The position numbers were made by a program, and so were the translations under genes. Source: Dendrosporobacter quercicolus (GTDB lineage: Bacteria > Bacillota > Negativicutes > DSM-1736 > Dendrosporobacteraceae). From it: a stretch of DNA of 64,000 nt. Below are positions 19,071-30,074 of this stretch, one piece after another. The notes under the pieces were generated by a model that ran no database searches, had not been told where the DNA came from, and worked only from the letters and a program-made list of their open reading frames with translations. The DNA lies in the NCBI RefSeq assembly GCF_900104455.1, contig NZ_FNHB01000006.1, positions 158,322 through 222,321 on the forward strand, given 5' to 3'. The stretch's first letter is position 1. Each line of letters opens with the position of its first letter.

Positions 19071-19103
19071 ACGGTGAAGCTCATGGAGCTTCACCGTTTT
19101 TTG
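19071..19103 (+). terminator. Terminator of rpoBC
   Basis: A perfect 13-base-pair stem (AACGGTGAAGCTC 19071-19083 / GAGCTTCACCGTT 19087-19099), ATG loop and T run. Confidence 0.92.
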
Positions 19104-19133
19104 CCTGCCGGTACTGTAGGCATCCCCCCACCG

Positions 19134-19174
19134 CGTTCCCGCTTTATGTCCTGCGAGTACACTTTCCGGTTCAC
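19134..19174. repeat. Diverged copy of the GTACTTTGCGGTTAA repeat
   Basis: It keeps GCGTTCCC, TGTCCT, GCGAGTAC and CTTTCCGGTT in the same order as 118-154, with small insertions. It lies between the rpoC terminator and the next promoter. Confidence 0.5.
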
Positions 19175-19310
19175 CGTTTTTCGGGCGGTTCATTGCTGCA
19201 TATTCCAGGATTAGCGGTGTATTCTAATAGACAATGACACACACCGACCCGTGTACTTAAAAAATGCGGCTAAAACTAGAGAAAACCTGTATTTTTAGGC
19301 TTGATTTTGA

Positions 19311-19339
19311 TTGACATTGACCGGGCGTAGTGTTAATAT
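19311..19339 (+). promoter_or_regulatory. Promoter of the str operon
   Basis: TTGACA (19311-19316) and TAATAT (19334-19339) are 17 bases apart, with TGT upstream of the -10 (extended). It lies 55 bases before the L7Ae-like gene. The rest of the 19023-19393 gap holds only the terminator and the diverged repeat. Confidence 0.75.
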
Positions 19340-19393
19340 ATTAGAGTGTCTGTTAGATCAATTGGATTTGTTTGTTAATTAGGAGTGAATGAA

Positions 19394-19645
19394 ATGCCGC
19401 TTGAAGCACTGAAAAATGCGAAAAAAGTGATTGGCGTCAAGCAAGTTACCAAGGCGGTATCCAAAGGAATTGCGGACAGGGTTTTTGTGGCAGTGGATGC
19501 TGACAGGCGGGTAATTCAGCCGCTGGTGGAGCTGTGTGGCCGTAAAGCCGTTGCCGTACAGGAAGTGGCGACAATGACCGAACTGGGCCAGGCCTGTTTG
19601 ATTGAGGTAGGGGCCGCAGCGGCGGCGACCGTAAAGCCGGAGTAA
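19394..19645 (+). CDS. rplGB: L7Ae-family K-turn RNA-binding protein (YbxF-like)
   Basis: An 83-residue L7Ae/L30e-fold protein. The Bacillus protein at the same locus, between rpoC and rpsL, binds kink-turn RNA. Conserved features are MPLEALKNAKKVIGVKQVTKAVSKG with the family's Lys/Thr pattern, and VAVDADRRVIQPLVELC. The GTG at 19385 is too close to the AGGAG at 19381-19385, so the ATG at 19394 is chosen. Ribosome association is inferred. Confidence 0.88.
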   Translation: MPLEALKNAKKVIGVKQVTKAVSKGIADRVFVAVDADRRVIQPLVELCGRKAVAVQEVATMTELGQACLIEVGAAAAATVKPE

Positions 19646-19727
19646 TGCGTTAAATAGTTCAGTTACTTATACTTAAGAACTGAAATTATTAAATAATAAA
19701 TTCAAGTTTAGGGAAGGAGGTGTATGT

Positions 19728-20105
19728 ATGCCTACAATTAATCAATTGGTACGTAAAAGTAGAGAAGATATACTGAGAAAATCTACTGCGCCTGCGTTGA
19801 AAGAGTGTCCTCAAAAGCGCGGTGTGTGCACAAGAGTATATACAACCACTCCGAAGAAGCCGAATTCGGCGCTCCGGAAAGTGGCGAGGGTAAGGCTGAC
19901 CAATGGCATTGAAGTGACTGCTTATATTCCTGGCATTGGCCATAATTTGCAGGAGCATTCCGTGGTACTGATCAGAGGTGGCAGGGTAAAGGATTTACCT
20001 GGCGTCCGTTATCACATCATCCGCGGCGCGCTGGATACTGCCGGGGTTCAAAACCGTAATCAGGGCAGATCGAAATATGGAACGAAACGCGCTAAGAAAA
20101 AGTAA
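19728..20105 (+). CDS. rpsL: 30S ribosomal protein S12
   Basis: Decoding-centre protein. The 125 residues have the streptomycin-relevant segments in their sensitive form: [12 protein letters not shown] near 39-50 and [11 protein letters not shown] near 86-96, whose aspartate is usually methylthiolated by RimO. GGAAGGAGGTG precedes the ATG. It leads rpsG-fusA-tuf. Confidence 0.97.
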   Translation: MPTINQLVRKSREDILRKSTAPALKECPQKRGVCTRVYTTTPKKPNSALRKVARVRLTNGIEVTAYIPGIGHNLQEHSVVLIRGGRVKDLPGVRYHIIRGALDTAGVQNRNQGRSKYGTKRAKKK

Positions 20106-20129
20106 GAAATTAAGCTGAAGTTTGGATGA

Positions 20130-20612
<483 letters not shown>

Positions 20613-20657
20613 TAAAAATAACTGGTGTTTAAACGTAAACCGTAAGGAGTGATGATA

Positions 20658-22736
20658 GTGGCTAGAAAGTTTCCTCTCTTAAAGACGCGGAACATAGGCA
20701 TCATGGCACATATTGACGCCGGAAAAACCACTACAACTGAACGTATACTGTTTTATACCGGTAGAGTACACAAAATCGGTGAAGTACATGATGGCGCTGC
20801 AACTATGGACTGGATGGTGCAGGAACAAGAGAGAGGTATAACTATCACTTCTGCTGCTACTACTTGTGAGTGGTTGGGACATCGCATAAACATCATTGAC
20901 ACACCAGGACACGTGGACTTTACTGTTGAGGTAGAACGGTCACTCAGGGTGCTTGATGGCTCGGTCGCTGTGTTTTGTGCAAAAGGCGGTGTGGAGCCAC
21001 AGTCGGAAACTGTCTGGCGTCAAGCCGACAAATATGGCGTACCACGGATGGCCTATGTGAATAAAATGGATATTTTAGGCGCCGACTTCTACCGGGTTGT
21101 CGATATGATGAAAACCCGGCTGGGCGCAAACCCGGTGCCGATTCAGCTGCCAATCGGGTCGGAAGATGTCTTTAAAGGCATTGTCGACCTGGTGGAAATG
21201 AAAGCGCTGATTTATACCGATGATCTTGGCAAAGTCAGCGAGTCAACTGAAATTCCGGAAGATTTGAAAGAACAGGCTGAACTTTACCGTCAAAATTTGC
21301 TGGATGCCGTGGCTGAAAGCGATGACGAACTGATGATGAAGTATCTTGAGGGCGAAGAACTCACTGTTGAAGAAGTGAAAGCAGGGATCCGCAAGGCCAC
21401 CATTGCTTGCACGATGACTCCGGTGCTTTGCGGCTCATCCTACAAAAATAAAGGCGTTCAGCCCATGCTGGATGCCGTGGTCGCTTACATGCCGTCGCCT
21501 TTGGATATACCGGCAATCAAAGGGGTTGACCCTGATTCCGGCGAGGAAGATAAGCGTGAATCGGACGACAGCCTGCCGTTTTCGGCGCTGGCGTTCAAGA
21601 TTATGGCCGACCCTTATGTCGGTAAGCTGGCTTTCTTCCGGGTATATTCCGGCAAGCTTGCTTCCGGCTCCTATGTGTTTAATTCCACCAAGGGCAAAAA
21701 AGAACGGATTGGCCGTATCCTGCAAATGCATGCCAATCGCCGTGAAGAAATCGAAGAGGTTTACAGCGGCGACATCGCGGCGGCAGTTGGCTTGAAGGAT
21801 ACCACAACCGGCGATACGCTGTGCGATGACAAACGCCCCATCATTCTGGAATCCATGGTATTCCCCGAACCTGTTATTCAGGTGGCGGTTGAACCCAAAA
21901 CCAAGGCCGACCAGGAAAAAATGGGTGTTGCGCTGGCTCGTCTGGCTGAAGAAGATCCTACTTTCCGCGTTGAGACTGATCAGGAAACCGGTCAGACCAT
22001 CATTTCCGGAATGGGTGAGCTTCACCTTGAGATTATTGTGGATCGCATGCTCCGGGAATTTAAAGTGGATTGCAATGTCGGCAAGCCGCAGGTTGCCTAC
22101 CGCGAAACCATTCGCAAAGCAGTTAAGGCTGAAGGCAAGTTTGTCCGTCAGTCCGGCGGTCGCGGCCAATATGGTCATTGCTGGCTGGAAATTGAACCGC
22201 AGGAAGTCGGCAAAGGCTTTGAGTTTGTCAATAAAGTTGTCGGCGGGGCAATTCCGCGCGAATACATTAATCCGATTGAAGCCGGGATTAAAGAAGCAAT
22301 GGAAAATGGCGTTATCGCCGGCTATCCAATGGTTGATATCAAAGTAACTGTGTTTGACGGCTCCTACCATGATGTCGACTCTTCGGAGATGGCGTTCAAA
22401 ATTGCCGGTTCGATGGGCTTTAAAGCCGGTGCGGCCAAGGCCAGCCCGACACTCCTTGAACCCTACATGAAGGTTGAAGTAACTGTTCCGGAAGAGTACA
22501 TGGGCGATGTTATCGGCGACTTGAACTCAAGACGCGGCCGCATTGAAGGCATGGAAGCCCGGGCCGGTGCACAGGTGATCAACGCATTTGTACCGCTCGC
22601 CGAAATGTTTGGTTATGCAACAGACCTGCGTTCAAAAACTCAGGGCCGCGGTACCTATTCCATGGAAATTTCTCACTATGATGAGGTTCCTAAAAATATT
22701 TCTGAGGCTATTATCGCAAAAGTAAAAGGCGCGTAA
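20658..22736 (+). CDS. fusA: Translation elongation factor G
   Basis: GTPase driving ribosomal translocation and, with RRF, recycling. The P-loop AHIDAGKT lies at 17-24. The switch region [19 protein letters not shown] and NKMD follow, and the four C-terminal domains complete the 692 residues. GTG and ATG codons at 20649 and 20652 are in frame but overlap the AAGGAG ribosome binding site, so the GTG at 20658 (reading [12 protein letters not shown]) is chosen. Confidence 0.97.
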   Translation: MARKFPLLKTRNIGIMAHIDAGKTTTTERILFYTGRVHKIGEVHDGAATMDWMVQEQERGITITSAATTCEWLGHRINIIDTPGHVDFTVEVERSLRVLDGSVAVFCAKGGVEPQSETVWRQADKYGVPRMAYVNKMDILGADFYRVVDMMKTRLGANPVPIQLPIGSEDVFKGIVDLVEMKALIYTDDLGKVSESTEIPEDLKEQAELYRQNLLDAVAESDDELMMKYLEGEELTVEEVKAGIRKATIACTMTPVLCGSSYKNKGVQPMLDAVVAYMPSPLDIPAIKGVDPDSGEEDKRESDDSLPFSALAFKIMADPYVGKLAFFRVYSGKLASGSYVFNSTKGKKERIGRILQMHANRREEIEEVYSGDIAAAVGLKDTTTGDTLCDDKRPIILESMVFPEPVIQVAVEPKTKADQEKMGVALARLAEEDPTFRVETDQETGQTIISGMGELHLEIIVDRMLREFKVDCNVGKPQVAYRETIRKAVKAEGKFVRQSGGRGQYGHCWLEIEPQEVGKGFEFVNKVVGGAIPREYINPIEAGIKEAMENGVIAGYPMVDIKVTVFDGSYHDVDSSEMAFKIAGSMGFKAGAAKASPTLLEPYMKVEVTVPEEYMGDVIGDLNSRRGRIEGMEARAGAQVINAFVPLAEMFGYATDLRSKTQGRGTYSMEISHYDEVPKNISEAIIAKVKGA

Positions 22737-22765
22737 AGCAGGAAAATTAAAGGAGGAAAAAAACA

Positions 22766-23953
22766 ATGGCAAAGAAAAAATTTGAAAGAAACAAACCGCA
22801 TGTAAACATCGGCACAATCGGTCACGTTGACCATGGCAAGACCACTTTGACTGCAGCGATTACCAAAGTATTGGCGAAAGCCGGCGGTGCGGAATTTTTG
22901 GCTTATGATATGATTGATAAAGCACCGGAAGAAAGAGAACGCGGTATTACCATCAATACCGCCCACGTTGAGTATGAAACGGCAAAACGCCATTATGCGC
23001 ACGTTGACTGCCCCGGCCATGCCGACTATGTCAAAAACATGATCACCGGCGCTGCGCAAATGGATGGTGCGATTCTGGTTTGTAGCGCAGCTGACGGTCC
23101 GATGCCGCAAACCCGCGAGCACATTCTGCTGTCCCGTCAGGTAGGCGTGCCGGCAATGGTTGTGTTCCTGAATAAAGCCGATATGGTTGATGACGCCGAA
23201 TTAATGGAACTGGTGGAAATGGAAGTTCGCGAGCTTCTGTCCAGCTATGAGTTCCCCGGCGATGACATCCCTGTGATCGCAGGTTCCGCGCTGAAAGCGC
23301 TGGAAGGCGATGCCGCTTATGAAGCAAAAATCATGGAATTGATGGATGCTGTTGATGAATACATCCCGACTCCTGTCCGCGATACTGACAAATCCTTCCT
23401 GATGCCTGTCGAGGATGTGTTTACGATTACCGGCCGCGGCACTGTTGCCACCGGTCGTGTGGAACGCGGTGAAATCAAAGTCGGCGATACCATTGAAATC
23501 GTTGGTATGACTGAAAAACCGAAATCCACTGTTGTAACTGGTGTGGAAATGTTCCGCAAGCTGCTGGACTCGGCAGTGGCCGGCGACAATATCGGCGCTC
23601 TGCTGCGTGGTGTTGAGCGTAAGGAAATCGAGCGCGGTCAGGTATTGGCCAAGCCTGGTTCCATTAAACCGCACACCAAATTCAAAGCCGAAGTTTATGT
23701 ACTGTCCAAAGAAGAAGGCGGGCGTCATACGCCGTTTTTCACCAATTATCGTCCCCAGTTCTATTTCCGGACAACTGACGTTACCGGTGTGGTAAACCTT
23801 CCTGAAGGCGTGGAAATGGTTATGCCTGGCGACAACATTCAAATGGCGATCGAGCTGATTACTCCGATTGCAATTGAAGAAGGTTTGCGCTTTGCAATTC
23901 GCGAAGGCGGACGTACGGTCGGCGCAGGCGTTGTAACTGCAATTGAAGCTTAA
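22766..23953 (+). CDS. tuf: Translation elongation factor Tu
   Basis: GTPase that delivers aminoacyl-tRNA to the ribosome. The 395 residues contain the P-loop GHVDHGKT (19-26), [23 protein letters not shown] and NKADM, followed by the two beta-barrel domains. AAAGGAGGAAA precedes the ATG. It closes the str operon, and 155 non-coding bases separate it from rpsJ. Confidence 0.97.
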   Translation: MAKKKFERNKPHVNIGTIGHVDHGKTTLTAAITKVLAKAGGAEFLAYDMIDKAPEERERGITINTAHVEYETAKRHYAHVDCPGHADYVKNMITGAAQMDGAILVCSAADGPMPQTREHILLSRQVGVPAMVVFLNKADMVDDAELMELVEMEVRELLSSYEFPGDDIPVIAGSALKALEGDAAYEAKIMELMDAVDEYIPTPVRDTDKSFLMPVEDVFTITGRGTVATGRVERGEIKVGDTIEIVGMTEKPKSTVVTGVEMFRKLLDSAVAGDNIGALLRGVERKEIERGQVLAKPGSIKPHTKFKAEVYVLSKEEGGRHTPFFTNYRPQFYFRTTDVTGVVNLPEGVEMVMPGDNIQMAIELITPIAIEEGLRFAIREGGRTVGAGVVTAIEA

Positions 23954-23959
23954 ATTTAC

Positions 23960-23987
23960 TGTAGGGGCGGCCGCAGGTCGCCCTTAT
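23960..23987. repeat. GC-rich hairpin between tuf and rpsJ
   Basis: GGGGCG is followed, after GCCGCAGGT, by CGCCC. This short imperfect hairpin resembles the GTAGGGGCG-type repeats found between genes in many genomes. It lacks a T tract, so termination there is doubtful. Confidence 0.35.
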
Positions 23988-24109
23988 CTAAAGTAAGGTC
24001 CTGGATGTTACCCAATGCGATGACGTGGAAGGTTGCCCGCGTGGCAGCGGGGGGAATTTCCGCGGAGAATGTCCGTTCACAAGAAACCGGGCGATAAGGA
24101 GGAAATAAA

Positions 24110-24421
24110 ATGGCTAAACAACAAAAAATCAGAATCCGCCTCAAAGCATACGACCACAAGGCGCTGGATCAAAGCGCGGTGAAAATTGTGGAAACAGCAA
24201 AAAGAACGGGTGCTTTGGTATCGGGGCCGATTCCACTTCCTACTGAAAAAAATATTTTTACAATTCTTCGTTCTCCACATGTCAATAAAGACTCCCGGGA
24301 GCAATTTGAAATGCGTACCCATAAACGTCTGATTGACATCCTTGAGCCGACTTCAAAGACCGTTGATGCACTGATGCGTCTTGATCTGCCGGCTGGTGTG
24401 GATATCGAGATTAAGCTGTAG
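24110..24421 (+). CDS. rpsJ: 30S ribosomal protein S10
   Basis: The 103-residue S10/NusE, a 3'-domain 30S protein and part of NusB-dependent antitermination. Typical segments are [18 protein letters not shown] and [27 protein letters not shown] precedes the ATG. It opens the S10 operon. Confidence 0.97.
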   Translation: MAKQQKIRIRLKAYDHKALDQSAVKIVETAKRTGALVSGPIPLPTEKNIFTILRSPHVNKDSREQFEMRTHKRLIDILEPTSKTVDALMRLDLPAGVDIEIKL

Positions 24422-24436
24422 GAGGAGGTGGCAATA

Positions 24437-25078
24437 ATGGCTAAAGGAATCTTAGGTAGAAAACTTGGCATGACCCAAATCTTTACTGAAGAAGGCAAAG
24501 TAGTTCCGGTTACAGTCGTTGAGTCTGGCAAAACCGTTGTAGTTCAAAGCAAGACTGTTGAAAACGATGGATATAATGCGGTGCAATTGGGCTTCGGCAC
24601 TGTTAAAGATAAAAAGGTTACCAAACCGATGAAAGGTCATTTTGCTAAAGCCGGCGCCGAGCCGGTAAAATTCATTCGCGAAATGCGTCTGCCCAGCGCT
24701 TCTGAATATAATCAAGGCGATGTTATAAGCGTAGATGTGTTCAGCGCCGGCGAGTTGATTGATGTGACCGGTACCGCCAAAGGAAAAGGCTTTGCCGGCG
24801 GTATCAAACGCCACAACTTTAGACGCGGCCCAATGGCGCACGGTTCTAAATCGCATCGTGAACCGGGTTCTATCGGTCCCCGGATGAGCGGCGGCGGCGG
24901 TAAAGTATTCAAAGGGAAAAAACTGCCTGGGCACATGGGTGGTCAGCAGGTTACAATACAACGTCTGAGTGTCGTCAGAGTGGATGCCGAGCGCAATTTA
25001 ATTTTGATTAAAGGCGCTATCCCTGGTCCTAAAGGAAGCTTTGTTGTGATCAAAAACACGGTAAAGCCCAACAAATAA
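24437..25078 (+). CDS. rplC: 50S ribosomal protein L3
   Basis: Early assembly protein near the peptidyl-transferase centre. The 213 residues begin [16 protein letters not shown] after GGAGGAGG. The in-frame GTG at 24428 lies within that ribosome binding site and is rejected. The central loop [19 protein letters not shown], which carries the methylated Gln/Arg region in other species, is conserved. Confidence 0.97.
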   Translation: MAKGILGRKLGMTQIFTEEGKVVPVTVVESGKTVVVQSKTVENDGYNAVQLGFGTVKDKKVTKPMKGHFAKAGAEPVKFIREMRLPSASEYNQGDVISVDVFSAGELIDVTGTAKGKGFAGGIKRHNFRRGPMAHGSKSHREPGSIGPRMSGGGGKVFKGKKLPGHMGGQQVTIQRLSVVRVDAERNLILIKGAIPGPKGSFVVIKNTVKPNK

Positions 25079-25117
25079 GTTCGGGGGTTCCCGGACATCG
25101 AAAGGAGGATGTTCTAT

Positions 25118-25744
25118 ATGCCGAAAGTAGCAGTATATGATATTGCCGGTAATCAGACCGGCGATATTGAATTAAATGAGCATGTTTTTGGAATAGAAGT
25201 AAACGAGGCTGTGCTTCATCAGGCGGTTGTCATGCAGCTTGCCAGCCAGCGTCTTGGCACTCATGCCACCAAAACCAGAGGTTTTGTCCGCGGTGGCGGA
25301 CGCAAGCCTTGGAAACAAAAAGGTACCGGCCGGGCCCGCGCCGGCAGCACCCGTTCCCCAATCTGGGTAGGCGGCGGTACTGTTTTCGGTCCTCAACCCC
25401 GCTCTTATGCGTTCAGAATGCCGCGCAAACAACGCCGGCTGGCCCTGAAGTCCGCCTTATCGGCCAAAGTGCTGGAAGGCGAATTGGTGGTTGTTGACAA
25501 TATTAACTTTGAACAGCCTAAAACCAAACATGTGGTAAAAATGCTGAACGATTTTAAAGCCGCTGAGGATAAAGCGCTGATTATTACCGCAGAAACAATC
25601 GAAACTGTGGAGAAATCTTCCCGCAACATTCCCGGCGTTAAGGCAATTGCTTCCACTGGTCTTAATGTTTACGACATACTTTACCATGGTAAAGTGTTTA
25701 TTACTAAAGATGCAGTCACCCGCATTGAGGAGGTGCTTGCGTAA
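25118..25744 (+). CDS. rplD: 50S ribosomal protein L4
   Basis: Binds 23S rRNA and extends a loop into the exit tunnel. That loop ([20 protein letters not shown], about 60-79) is the site where macrolide-resistance changes occur elsewhere, and it looks unaltered. The ATG at 25118 follows AAAGGAGG; the upstream ATG at 25109 overlaps that site. 208 residues. The stop overlaps the rplW start by one base (TAATG). Confidence 0.97.
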   Translation: MPKVAVYDIAGNQTGDIELNEHVFGIEVNEAVLHQAVVMQLASQRLGTHATKTRGFVRGGGRKPWKQKGTGRARAGSTRSPIWVGGGTVFGPQPRSYAFRMPRKQRRLALKSALSAKVLEGELVVVDNINFEQPKTKHVVKMLNDFKAAEDKALIITAETIETVEKSSRNIPGVKAIASTGLNVYDILYHGKVFITKDAVTRIEEVLA

Positions 25745-26031
25745 TGGCAAACGCACGTGATGTGTTACTTCGCCCAATGGTTACCGAAAAAACAACCAGC
25801 TTGATGCAGGATAATAAATATACTTTTGTTGTTGCTCCTTCAGCCAACAAAATTGAAATTCGCAGAGCTGTTGAAGAACTGTTTAAAGTAAAAGTTCTTG
25901 CCGTCAATACCATCCGGGTTTTGGGTAAAACCAAACGGATGGGACGTACTCAGGGCAAACGTTCGGATTATAAAAAAGCCATCGTTAAACTCGCTCCCGG
26001 TGAGCGGATTGAATTCTTCGAAGGCGTATAA
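25744..26031 (+). CDS. rplW: 50S ribosomal protein L23
   Basis: Exit-tunnel rim protein, docking site for trigger factor and SRP. 95 residues with the family pattern [14 protein letters not shown] and [23 protein letters not shown] (read in two parts around residue 60). It is translationally coupled to rplD by a one-base overlap. Confidence 0.97.
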   Translation: MANARDVLLRPMVTEKTTSLMQDNKYTFVVAPSANKIEIRRAVEELFKVKVLAVNTIRVLGKTKRMGRTQGKRSDYKKAIVKLAPGERIEFFEGV

Positions 26032-26058
26032 CCACTATTGTGAAAAGGAGGGGTACCA

Positions 26059-26886
26059 ATGGCAGTAAAAAGTTTTAAACCTTATTCTGCAGGCAGAAGA
26101 TTTATGACGGTAGCCAGTTTCGATGAAATTACTACCGACAAGCCTGAAAGATCATTGGTTGAACGTCTGCAAAAACACGGCGGCCGTAATAACCAGGGCC
26201 GTTTAACCGTAAGACATCAGGGCGGCGGACATAAACGCCTGTACAGACTGATTGATTTCAAACGCAATAAGGACGGAGTTCCGGCGAAAATTGCTACAAT
26301 TGAGTACGATCCCAACCGTTCGGCCCGGATTGCACTGCTGAACTACGCCGATGGCGAAAAACGCTATATTTTAGCGCCGAACGGCCTAAAAGCCGGCGAT
26401 ACTATTATGAGCGGCCCGGAAGCCGATATCAAGCCCGGGAATGCTCTGGCGCTTAAGAATATTCCAGTCGGCACTATGCTGCACAATATTGAACTTAAAA
26501 TCGGCAAAGGCGGCCAGCTGGTCCGTTCAGCCGGCACCGGCGCTCAGTTAATGGCCAAGGAAGGCGACTACGCCCTCTTGCGCTTGCCTTCCGGTGAACT
26601 CAGAAAAGTTCATGTCAACTGTAAAGCCACCATTGGTCAGGTTGGCAACTTAGAGCACGAAAACATCAGTATTGGTAAAGCCGGCCGGTCGCGCTGGCTG
26701 GGCATTCGTCCGGCAAACCGCGGCGTGGCAATGAACCCGATTGACCATCCGCACGGCGGTGGTGAAGGCCGCTCGCCGGTTGGCCGTAAGCATCCGGTTA
26801 CTCCTTGGGGTAAACATGCGAATGGCGCCAAAACCCGCCGGGCCAAATCTTCAGATAAGCTGATTGTCAAACGCCGTACGAAATAA
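26059..26886 (+). CDS. rplB: 50S ribosomal protein L2
   Basis: Needed for subunit association and peptidyl transfer. The 275 residues contain the C-terminal [20 protein letters not shown] stretch with the essential histidine (about 224-243). AAAGGAGGGG precedes the ATG. An 80-base gap with a perfect hairpin follows before rpsS. Confidence 0.97.
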   Translation: MAVKSFKPYSAGRRFMTVASFDEITTDKPERSLVERLQKHGGRNNQGRLTVRHQGGGHKRLYRLIDFKRNKDGVPAKIATIEYDPNRSARIALLNYADGEKRYILAPNGLKAGDTIMSGPEADIKPGNALALKNIPVGTMLHNIELKIGKGGQLVRSAGTGAQLMAKEGDYALLRLPSGELRKVHVNCKATIGQVGNLEHENISIGKAGRSRWLGIRPANRGVAMNPIDHPHGGGEGRSPVGRKHPVTPWGKHANGAKTRRAKSSDKLIVKRRTK

Positions 26887-26905
26887 GGCTTTGACCGTTT
26901 AAATA

Positions 26906-26933
26906 GCTAAGCCGCTGAAGAATGCGGCTTAGC
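26906..26933. other. Perfect hairpin inside the S10 operon
   Basis: GCTAAGCCGC (26906-26915) pairs with GCGGCTTAGC (26924-26933) across eight bases. There is no T tract, so it is more likely an RNA-processing or protective structure than a terminator. Confidence 0.6.
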
Positions 26934-26966
26934 CACTAACACGAATTGTGAAGGGAGGATGAACCA

Positions 26967-27248
26967 GTGTCCAGATCAATTAAAAAAGGACCTTATGTGC
27001 ATGAAAGCGTAATGAAAAAAATTGATGCCATGAACGATAAAAATGAAAAAAAAGTCATTAAGACCTGGTCGCGCAGTTCCACTATTCTGCCCAGCTTTGT
27101 TGGACACACCATTGCGGTGCATGATGGACGCAAGCATGTGCCTGTCTATGTAACTGAAGATATGGTAGGCCATAAACTTGGCGAATTTGCGCCGACCCGT
27201 ACGTTCAAGGGTCATTCCGGTGAAGAAAGACGTACATCATTGAGATAG
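26967..27248 (+). CDS. rpsS: 30S ribosomal protein S19
   Basis: Head protein of the small subunit, complexed with S13. 93 residues from a GTG start ([18 protein letters not shown]) after [31 protein letters not shown] and TFKGHSG are the standard C-terminal motifs. Confidence 0.97.
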   Translation: MSRSIKKGPYVHESVMKKIDAMNDKNEKKVIKTWSRSSTILPSFVGHTIAVHDGRKHVPVYVTEDMVGHKLGEFAPTRTFKGHSGEERRTSLR

Positions 27249-27270
27249 TTTGCCGAAAGGAGGCTAAGCT

Positions 27271-27603
27271 GTGGAAGCTAAGGCAGTTGCAAAATATGTT
27301 CGCATTGCGCCTCGGAAGGTTCGTATTGTCATGGACCTGATTCGCGGTAAAAATATTGGCGAAGCGTTTGCGATTCTGAAATACACTCCGAAAGTCGGAG
27401 CTGAAGTGATTGAAAAAGTGCTGAAGTCGGCGGTAGCCAATGCTGAGCACAATAATGACATGAATGTTGATAATCTCTATGTATCTGCGGCGTATGTCGA
27501 TCAAGGGCCCACGCTCAAGCGCATTCATCCGCGGTCCCGTGGCCAGGCGTTTAAAATTTTAAAGCGCAGCAGTCACGTAACGGTAGTTGTTAAAGAAAGA
27601 TAA
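27271..27603 (+). CDS. rplV: 50S ribosomal protein L22
   Basis: Contacts all 23S rRNA domains and lines the exit tunnel. 110 residues from a GTG after AAAGGAGG. Typical motifs are [19 protein letters not shown] near the N-terminus and [19 protein letters not shown] near the tunnel loop. Confidence 0.97.
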   Translation: MEAKAVAKYVRIAPRKVRIVMDLIRGKNIGEAFAILKYTPKVGAEVIEKVLKSAVANAEHNNDMNVDNLYVSAAYVDQGPTLKRIHPRSRGQAFKILKRSSHVTVVVKER

Positions 27604-27623
27604 AAGCGAAGGAGGGAAATCAA

Positions 27624-28292
27624 TTGGGTCAGAAAGTCAATCCACATGGCTTGCGCCTTGGCGTAATTAAAACCTGGGATGCAAAGTGGTATGCCGATAA
27701 GGATTATGCAAAAAATTTGCATGAAGATATAAGAATTCGTAAATTTTTAAAAGCCAGGCTGTTCAACGCCGGCATCTCGAAAATTGAAACCGAGCGGGCC
27801 GCCAATCGTCTGAAAATAACCATTCATACGGCTAAACCCGGCATGGTTATTGGCCGCGGCGGGTCAGGCATTGAGGAAATCAAACGCGGTCTCAGAGGTA
27901 TGACCGAGAAGAATGTTGATGTAAATATCGCTGAAGTAAAACAGGCTGATCTTAATGCAACTTTAGTTGCCGAGAATATTGCCTCACAATTAGAACGCCG
28001 CATCGCTTTCCGCCGGGCAATGAAACAGTCGGTCAGCCGTACAATGCGGATGGGAGCAAAAGGAATTAAAGTAATGGTTGGCGGTCGTCTCGGCGGCGCT
28101 GAGATTGCCCGTAGCGAAGGCTATCGTGAAGGGAGTATCCCGCTCCACACCCTAAGAGCCGATATCGACTACGGAACTGCCGAGGCCCACACAACTTACG
28201 GCCGGATAGGCGTAAAAGTGTGGATCTATAAGGGCGAAGTTCTGCCGGAGGCCAAAAAGCCCGCTGCCGTTGTTGAAGGGAGCGAAGCATAA
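27624..28292 (+). CDS. rpsC: 30S ribosomal protein S3
   Basis: Part of the mRNA entry tunnel with helicase function. 222 residues from a TTG start ([13 protein letters not shown]) after GAAGGAGGG. The KH domain is seen at [20 protein letters not shown], with [20 protein letters not shown] and the C-terminal [13 protein letters not shown]. Its TAA overlaps the rplP ATG by one base. Confidence 0.97.
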   Translation: MGQKVNPHGLRLGVIKTWDAKWYADKDYAKNLHEDIRIRKFLKARLFNAGISKIETERAANRLKITIHTAKPGMVIGRGGSGIEEIKRGLRGMTEKNVDVNIAEVKQADLNATLVAENIASQLERRIAFRRAMKQSVSRTMRMGAKGIKVMVGGRLGGAEIARSEGYREGSIPLHTLRADIDYGTAEAHTTYGRIGVKVWIYKGEVLPEAKKPAAVVEGSEA

Positions 28293-28759
28293 TGTTAATA
28301 CCAAAAAGAGTAAAGCACCGCAAACAGTTTCGCGGCCGGATGAAAGGTAAAGCCAACAAGGGCAATACCGTCAGCCACGGCGAATTTGGTCTGCAGGCGC
28401 TGGAGCCGGCCTGGATCACCAACCGACAGATAGAAGCGGCGCGTATTGCAATGACCCGTTACATTAAGCGCGGCGGTAAAGTATGGATTAAAATATTCCC
28501 GGATAAACCAATTACCGCAAAACCGGCCGAAACCCGCATGGGAAGCGGAAAAGGCTCGCCGGAGTACTGGGTTGCAGTAGTAAAGCCCGGCCGGATTATG
28601 TTTGAAATGGACGGCGTTAGTGAAGAACTGGCCAAAGAGGCCATGCGTCTGGCCGCCCATAAACTGCCGATCAAAACAAAATTTGTTAAACGGGCTGAAG
28701 CTGAAGTTCCAGAAGCTGAAGTTCCAGAAGCAGAGGGCGGTGAAGTAAATGAAGGTTAA
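28292..28759 (+). CDS. rplP: 50S ribosomal protein L16
   Basis: Near the A-site tRNA elbow and the target of several antibiotics. The core is standard ([43 protein letters not shown]). At 155 residues it is about 10 longer than usual, because of an acidic C-terminal tail with a repeated EAEVP unit encoded by a perfect 15-base tandem duplication (28697-28726). The last 11 bases overlap rpmC. Confidence 0.96.
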   Translation: MLIPKRVKHRKQFRGRMKGKANKGNTVSHGEFGLQALEPAWITNRQIEAARIAMTRYIKRGGKVWIKIFPDKPITAKPAETRMGSGKGSPEYWVAVVKPGRIMFEMDGVSEELAKEAMRLAAHKLPIKTKFVKRAEAEVPEAEVPEAEGGEVNEG

Positions 28760-28952
28760 TGAGATTCGTGAAATGGATGCAAGTGAACTTAACCAAAAAC
28801 TTGCTTCCCTCAAGGATGAGTTGTTTAACCTCAGATTTCAACTGGCTACCGGGCAACTTGAAAATCCAATGCGGATTAAAGAGGTTAAGAAAACCATCGC
28901 CCGCGTTAAGACCGTCCAGCGTGCACAGGAGCATAAAGCCCGGCAGGCGTAG
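28749..28952 (+). CDS. rpmC: 50S ribosomal protein L29
   Basis: A 67-residue two-helix protein at the tunnel exit. Typical motifs are [20 protein letters not shown] and [14 protein letters not shown]. The start codon lies 11 bases inside rplP in another frame, so translation is probably coupled. Confidence 0.96.
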   Translation: MKVNEIREMDASELNQKLASLKDELFNLRFQLATGQLENPMRIKEVKKTIARVKTVQRAQEHKARQA

Positions 28953-29008
28953 TGGACGTTCTTACCGGAGTTTGAAAGAGGCATGAACGGAAGGAGGCTA
29001 TATAATAC

Positions 29009-29266
29009 ATGACTGAAAGAAATGAGCGTAAAACCAGGATTGGCAAAGTGGTTAGCGATAAAATGGATAAAACAGTTGTGGTAGCAATAGAGCGTTTGGT
29101 ACAGCATCCACTGTATAAAAAGTCCATGAAAAAGACGGTTAAGTTTAAGGCTCATGATGAAAACAATGACAGCCATATCGGCGATACTGTTGAAATCATG
29201 GAAACACGTCCGCTTTCCAAGGATAAGCGCTGGAGAGTAATAGAAGTGCTTGAAAGAGCGAAGTAG
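29009..29266 (+). CDS. rpsQ: 30S ribosomal protein S17
   Basis: An OB-fold 16S rRNA 5'-domain binder. 85 residues with [19 protein letters not shown] and [22 protein letters not shown] precedes the ATG. Confidence 0.97.
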   Translation: MTERNERKTRIGKVVSDKMDKTVVVAIERLVQHPLYKKSMKKTVKFKAHDENNDSHIGDTVEIMETRPLSKDKRWRVIEVLERAK

Positions 29267-29329
29267 TTGATCTCGAAGAGTCATATTGTTCGCTGATTGC
29301 ACCAGACATTTCGAGAAGGAGGGATAACA

Positions 29330-29698
29330 ATGATTCAACAGCAGACAATCCTGAGTGTTGCAGACAATACCGGCGCCAAAGAGATTATGTGCATCCGGGT
29401 ATTGGGCGGTTCTTTCCGCAGATATGCCAGCATCGGCGATGTAATTGTCGCTGCAGTTAAAGCTGCGTCTCCCGGCGGTGTGGTAAAAAAAGGTGATGTA
29501 GTTAAGGCTGTAGTGGTAAGATCCAAAAAAGGCTTACGCCGTCCTGACGGTTCCTATATCCGTTTCGATGAAAACGCCGCAGTCGTCATCAAAGATGATA
29601 AAAGCCCAAGAGGTACCCGTATATTCGGACCAGTCGCCAGAGAACTGCGTGAGAAAGATTTTATGAAAATTATCTCACTGGCTCCGGAAGTAATCTAA
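29330..29698 (+). CDS. rplN: 50S ribosomal protein L14
   Basis: Intersubunit bridge protein and binding site of the silencing factor RsfS. 122 residues from [18 protein letters not shown] after GAAGGAGGG; an in-frame extension to 29297 has no ribosome binding site. [19 protein letters not shown] is the expected loop. Confidence 0.97.
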   Translation: MIQQQTILSVADNTGAKEIMCIRVLGGSFRRYASIGDVIVAAVKAASPGGVVKKGDVVKAVVVRSKKGLRRPDGSYIRFDENAAVVIKDDKSPRGTRIFGPVARELREKDFMKIISLAPEVI

Positions 29699-29715
29699 GT
29701 TAGGAGGTGTCCGGA

Positions 29716-30051
29716 ATGTCACAAGCTAAACTGCACGTAAAAAAAGGCGATACTGTTCTGGTATTGTCTGGTAAAGATAAAGGCAAAAAAGGAAAAATTG
29801 TTGCCGCATTGCCCAAAAAAGGCAAAGTTATCGTCGAAGGCATTAATACGGTTAAGCGCCACACCAAACCAAGCCAAAGCGCGCCGCAAGGCGGCATCGT
29901 TGTTAAGGAAGCTCCGCTGCATTCCGCTAAGGTGATGCTGGTATGCCCGGCTTGCGCTCAACCTACCAGAATTAAAAAAAGCGCTTTAGCAAATGGCTCA
30001 TCCGTACGTGCTTGCAAAAAGTGCGGCGAAATTGTTGATAAAGATAAGTAA
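29716..30051 (+). CDS. rplX: 50S ribosomal protein L24
   Basis: Assembly initiator with a KOW motif ([20 protein letters not shown]). It ends in a four-cysteine ribbon (CPAC ... CKKC), so it probably binds zinc. 111 residues from the ATG at 29716; the GTG at 29707 lies in the ribosome binding site. Confidence 0.96.
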   Translation: MSQAKLHVKKGDTVLVLSGKDKGKKGKIVAALPKKGKVIVEGINTVKRHTKPSQSAPQGGIVVKEAPLHSAKVMLVCPACAQPTRIKKSALANGSSVRACKKCGEIVDKDK

Positions 30052-30074
30052 GCGAAGAAAGGAGGTAACGATCA

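Noticed and set aside
21435-22370. 311-codon minus-strand frame in fusA
   Set aside because: Antisense shadow of EF-G; composition shows no family motif.
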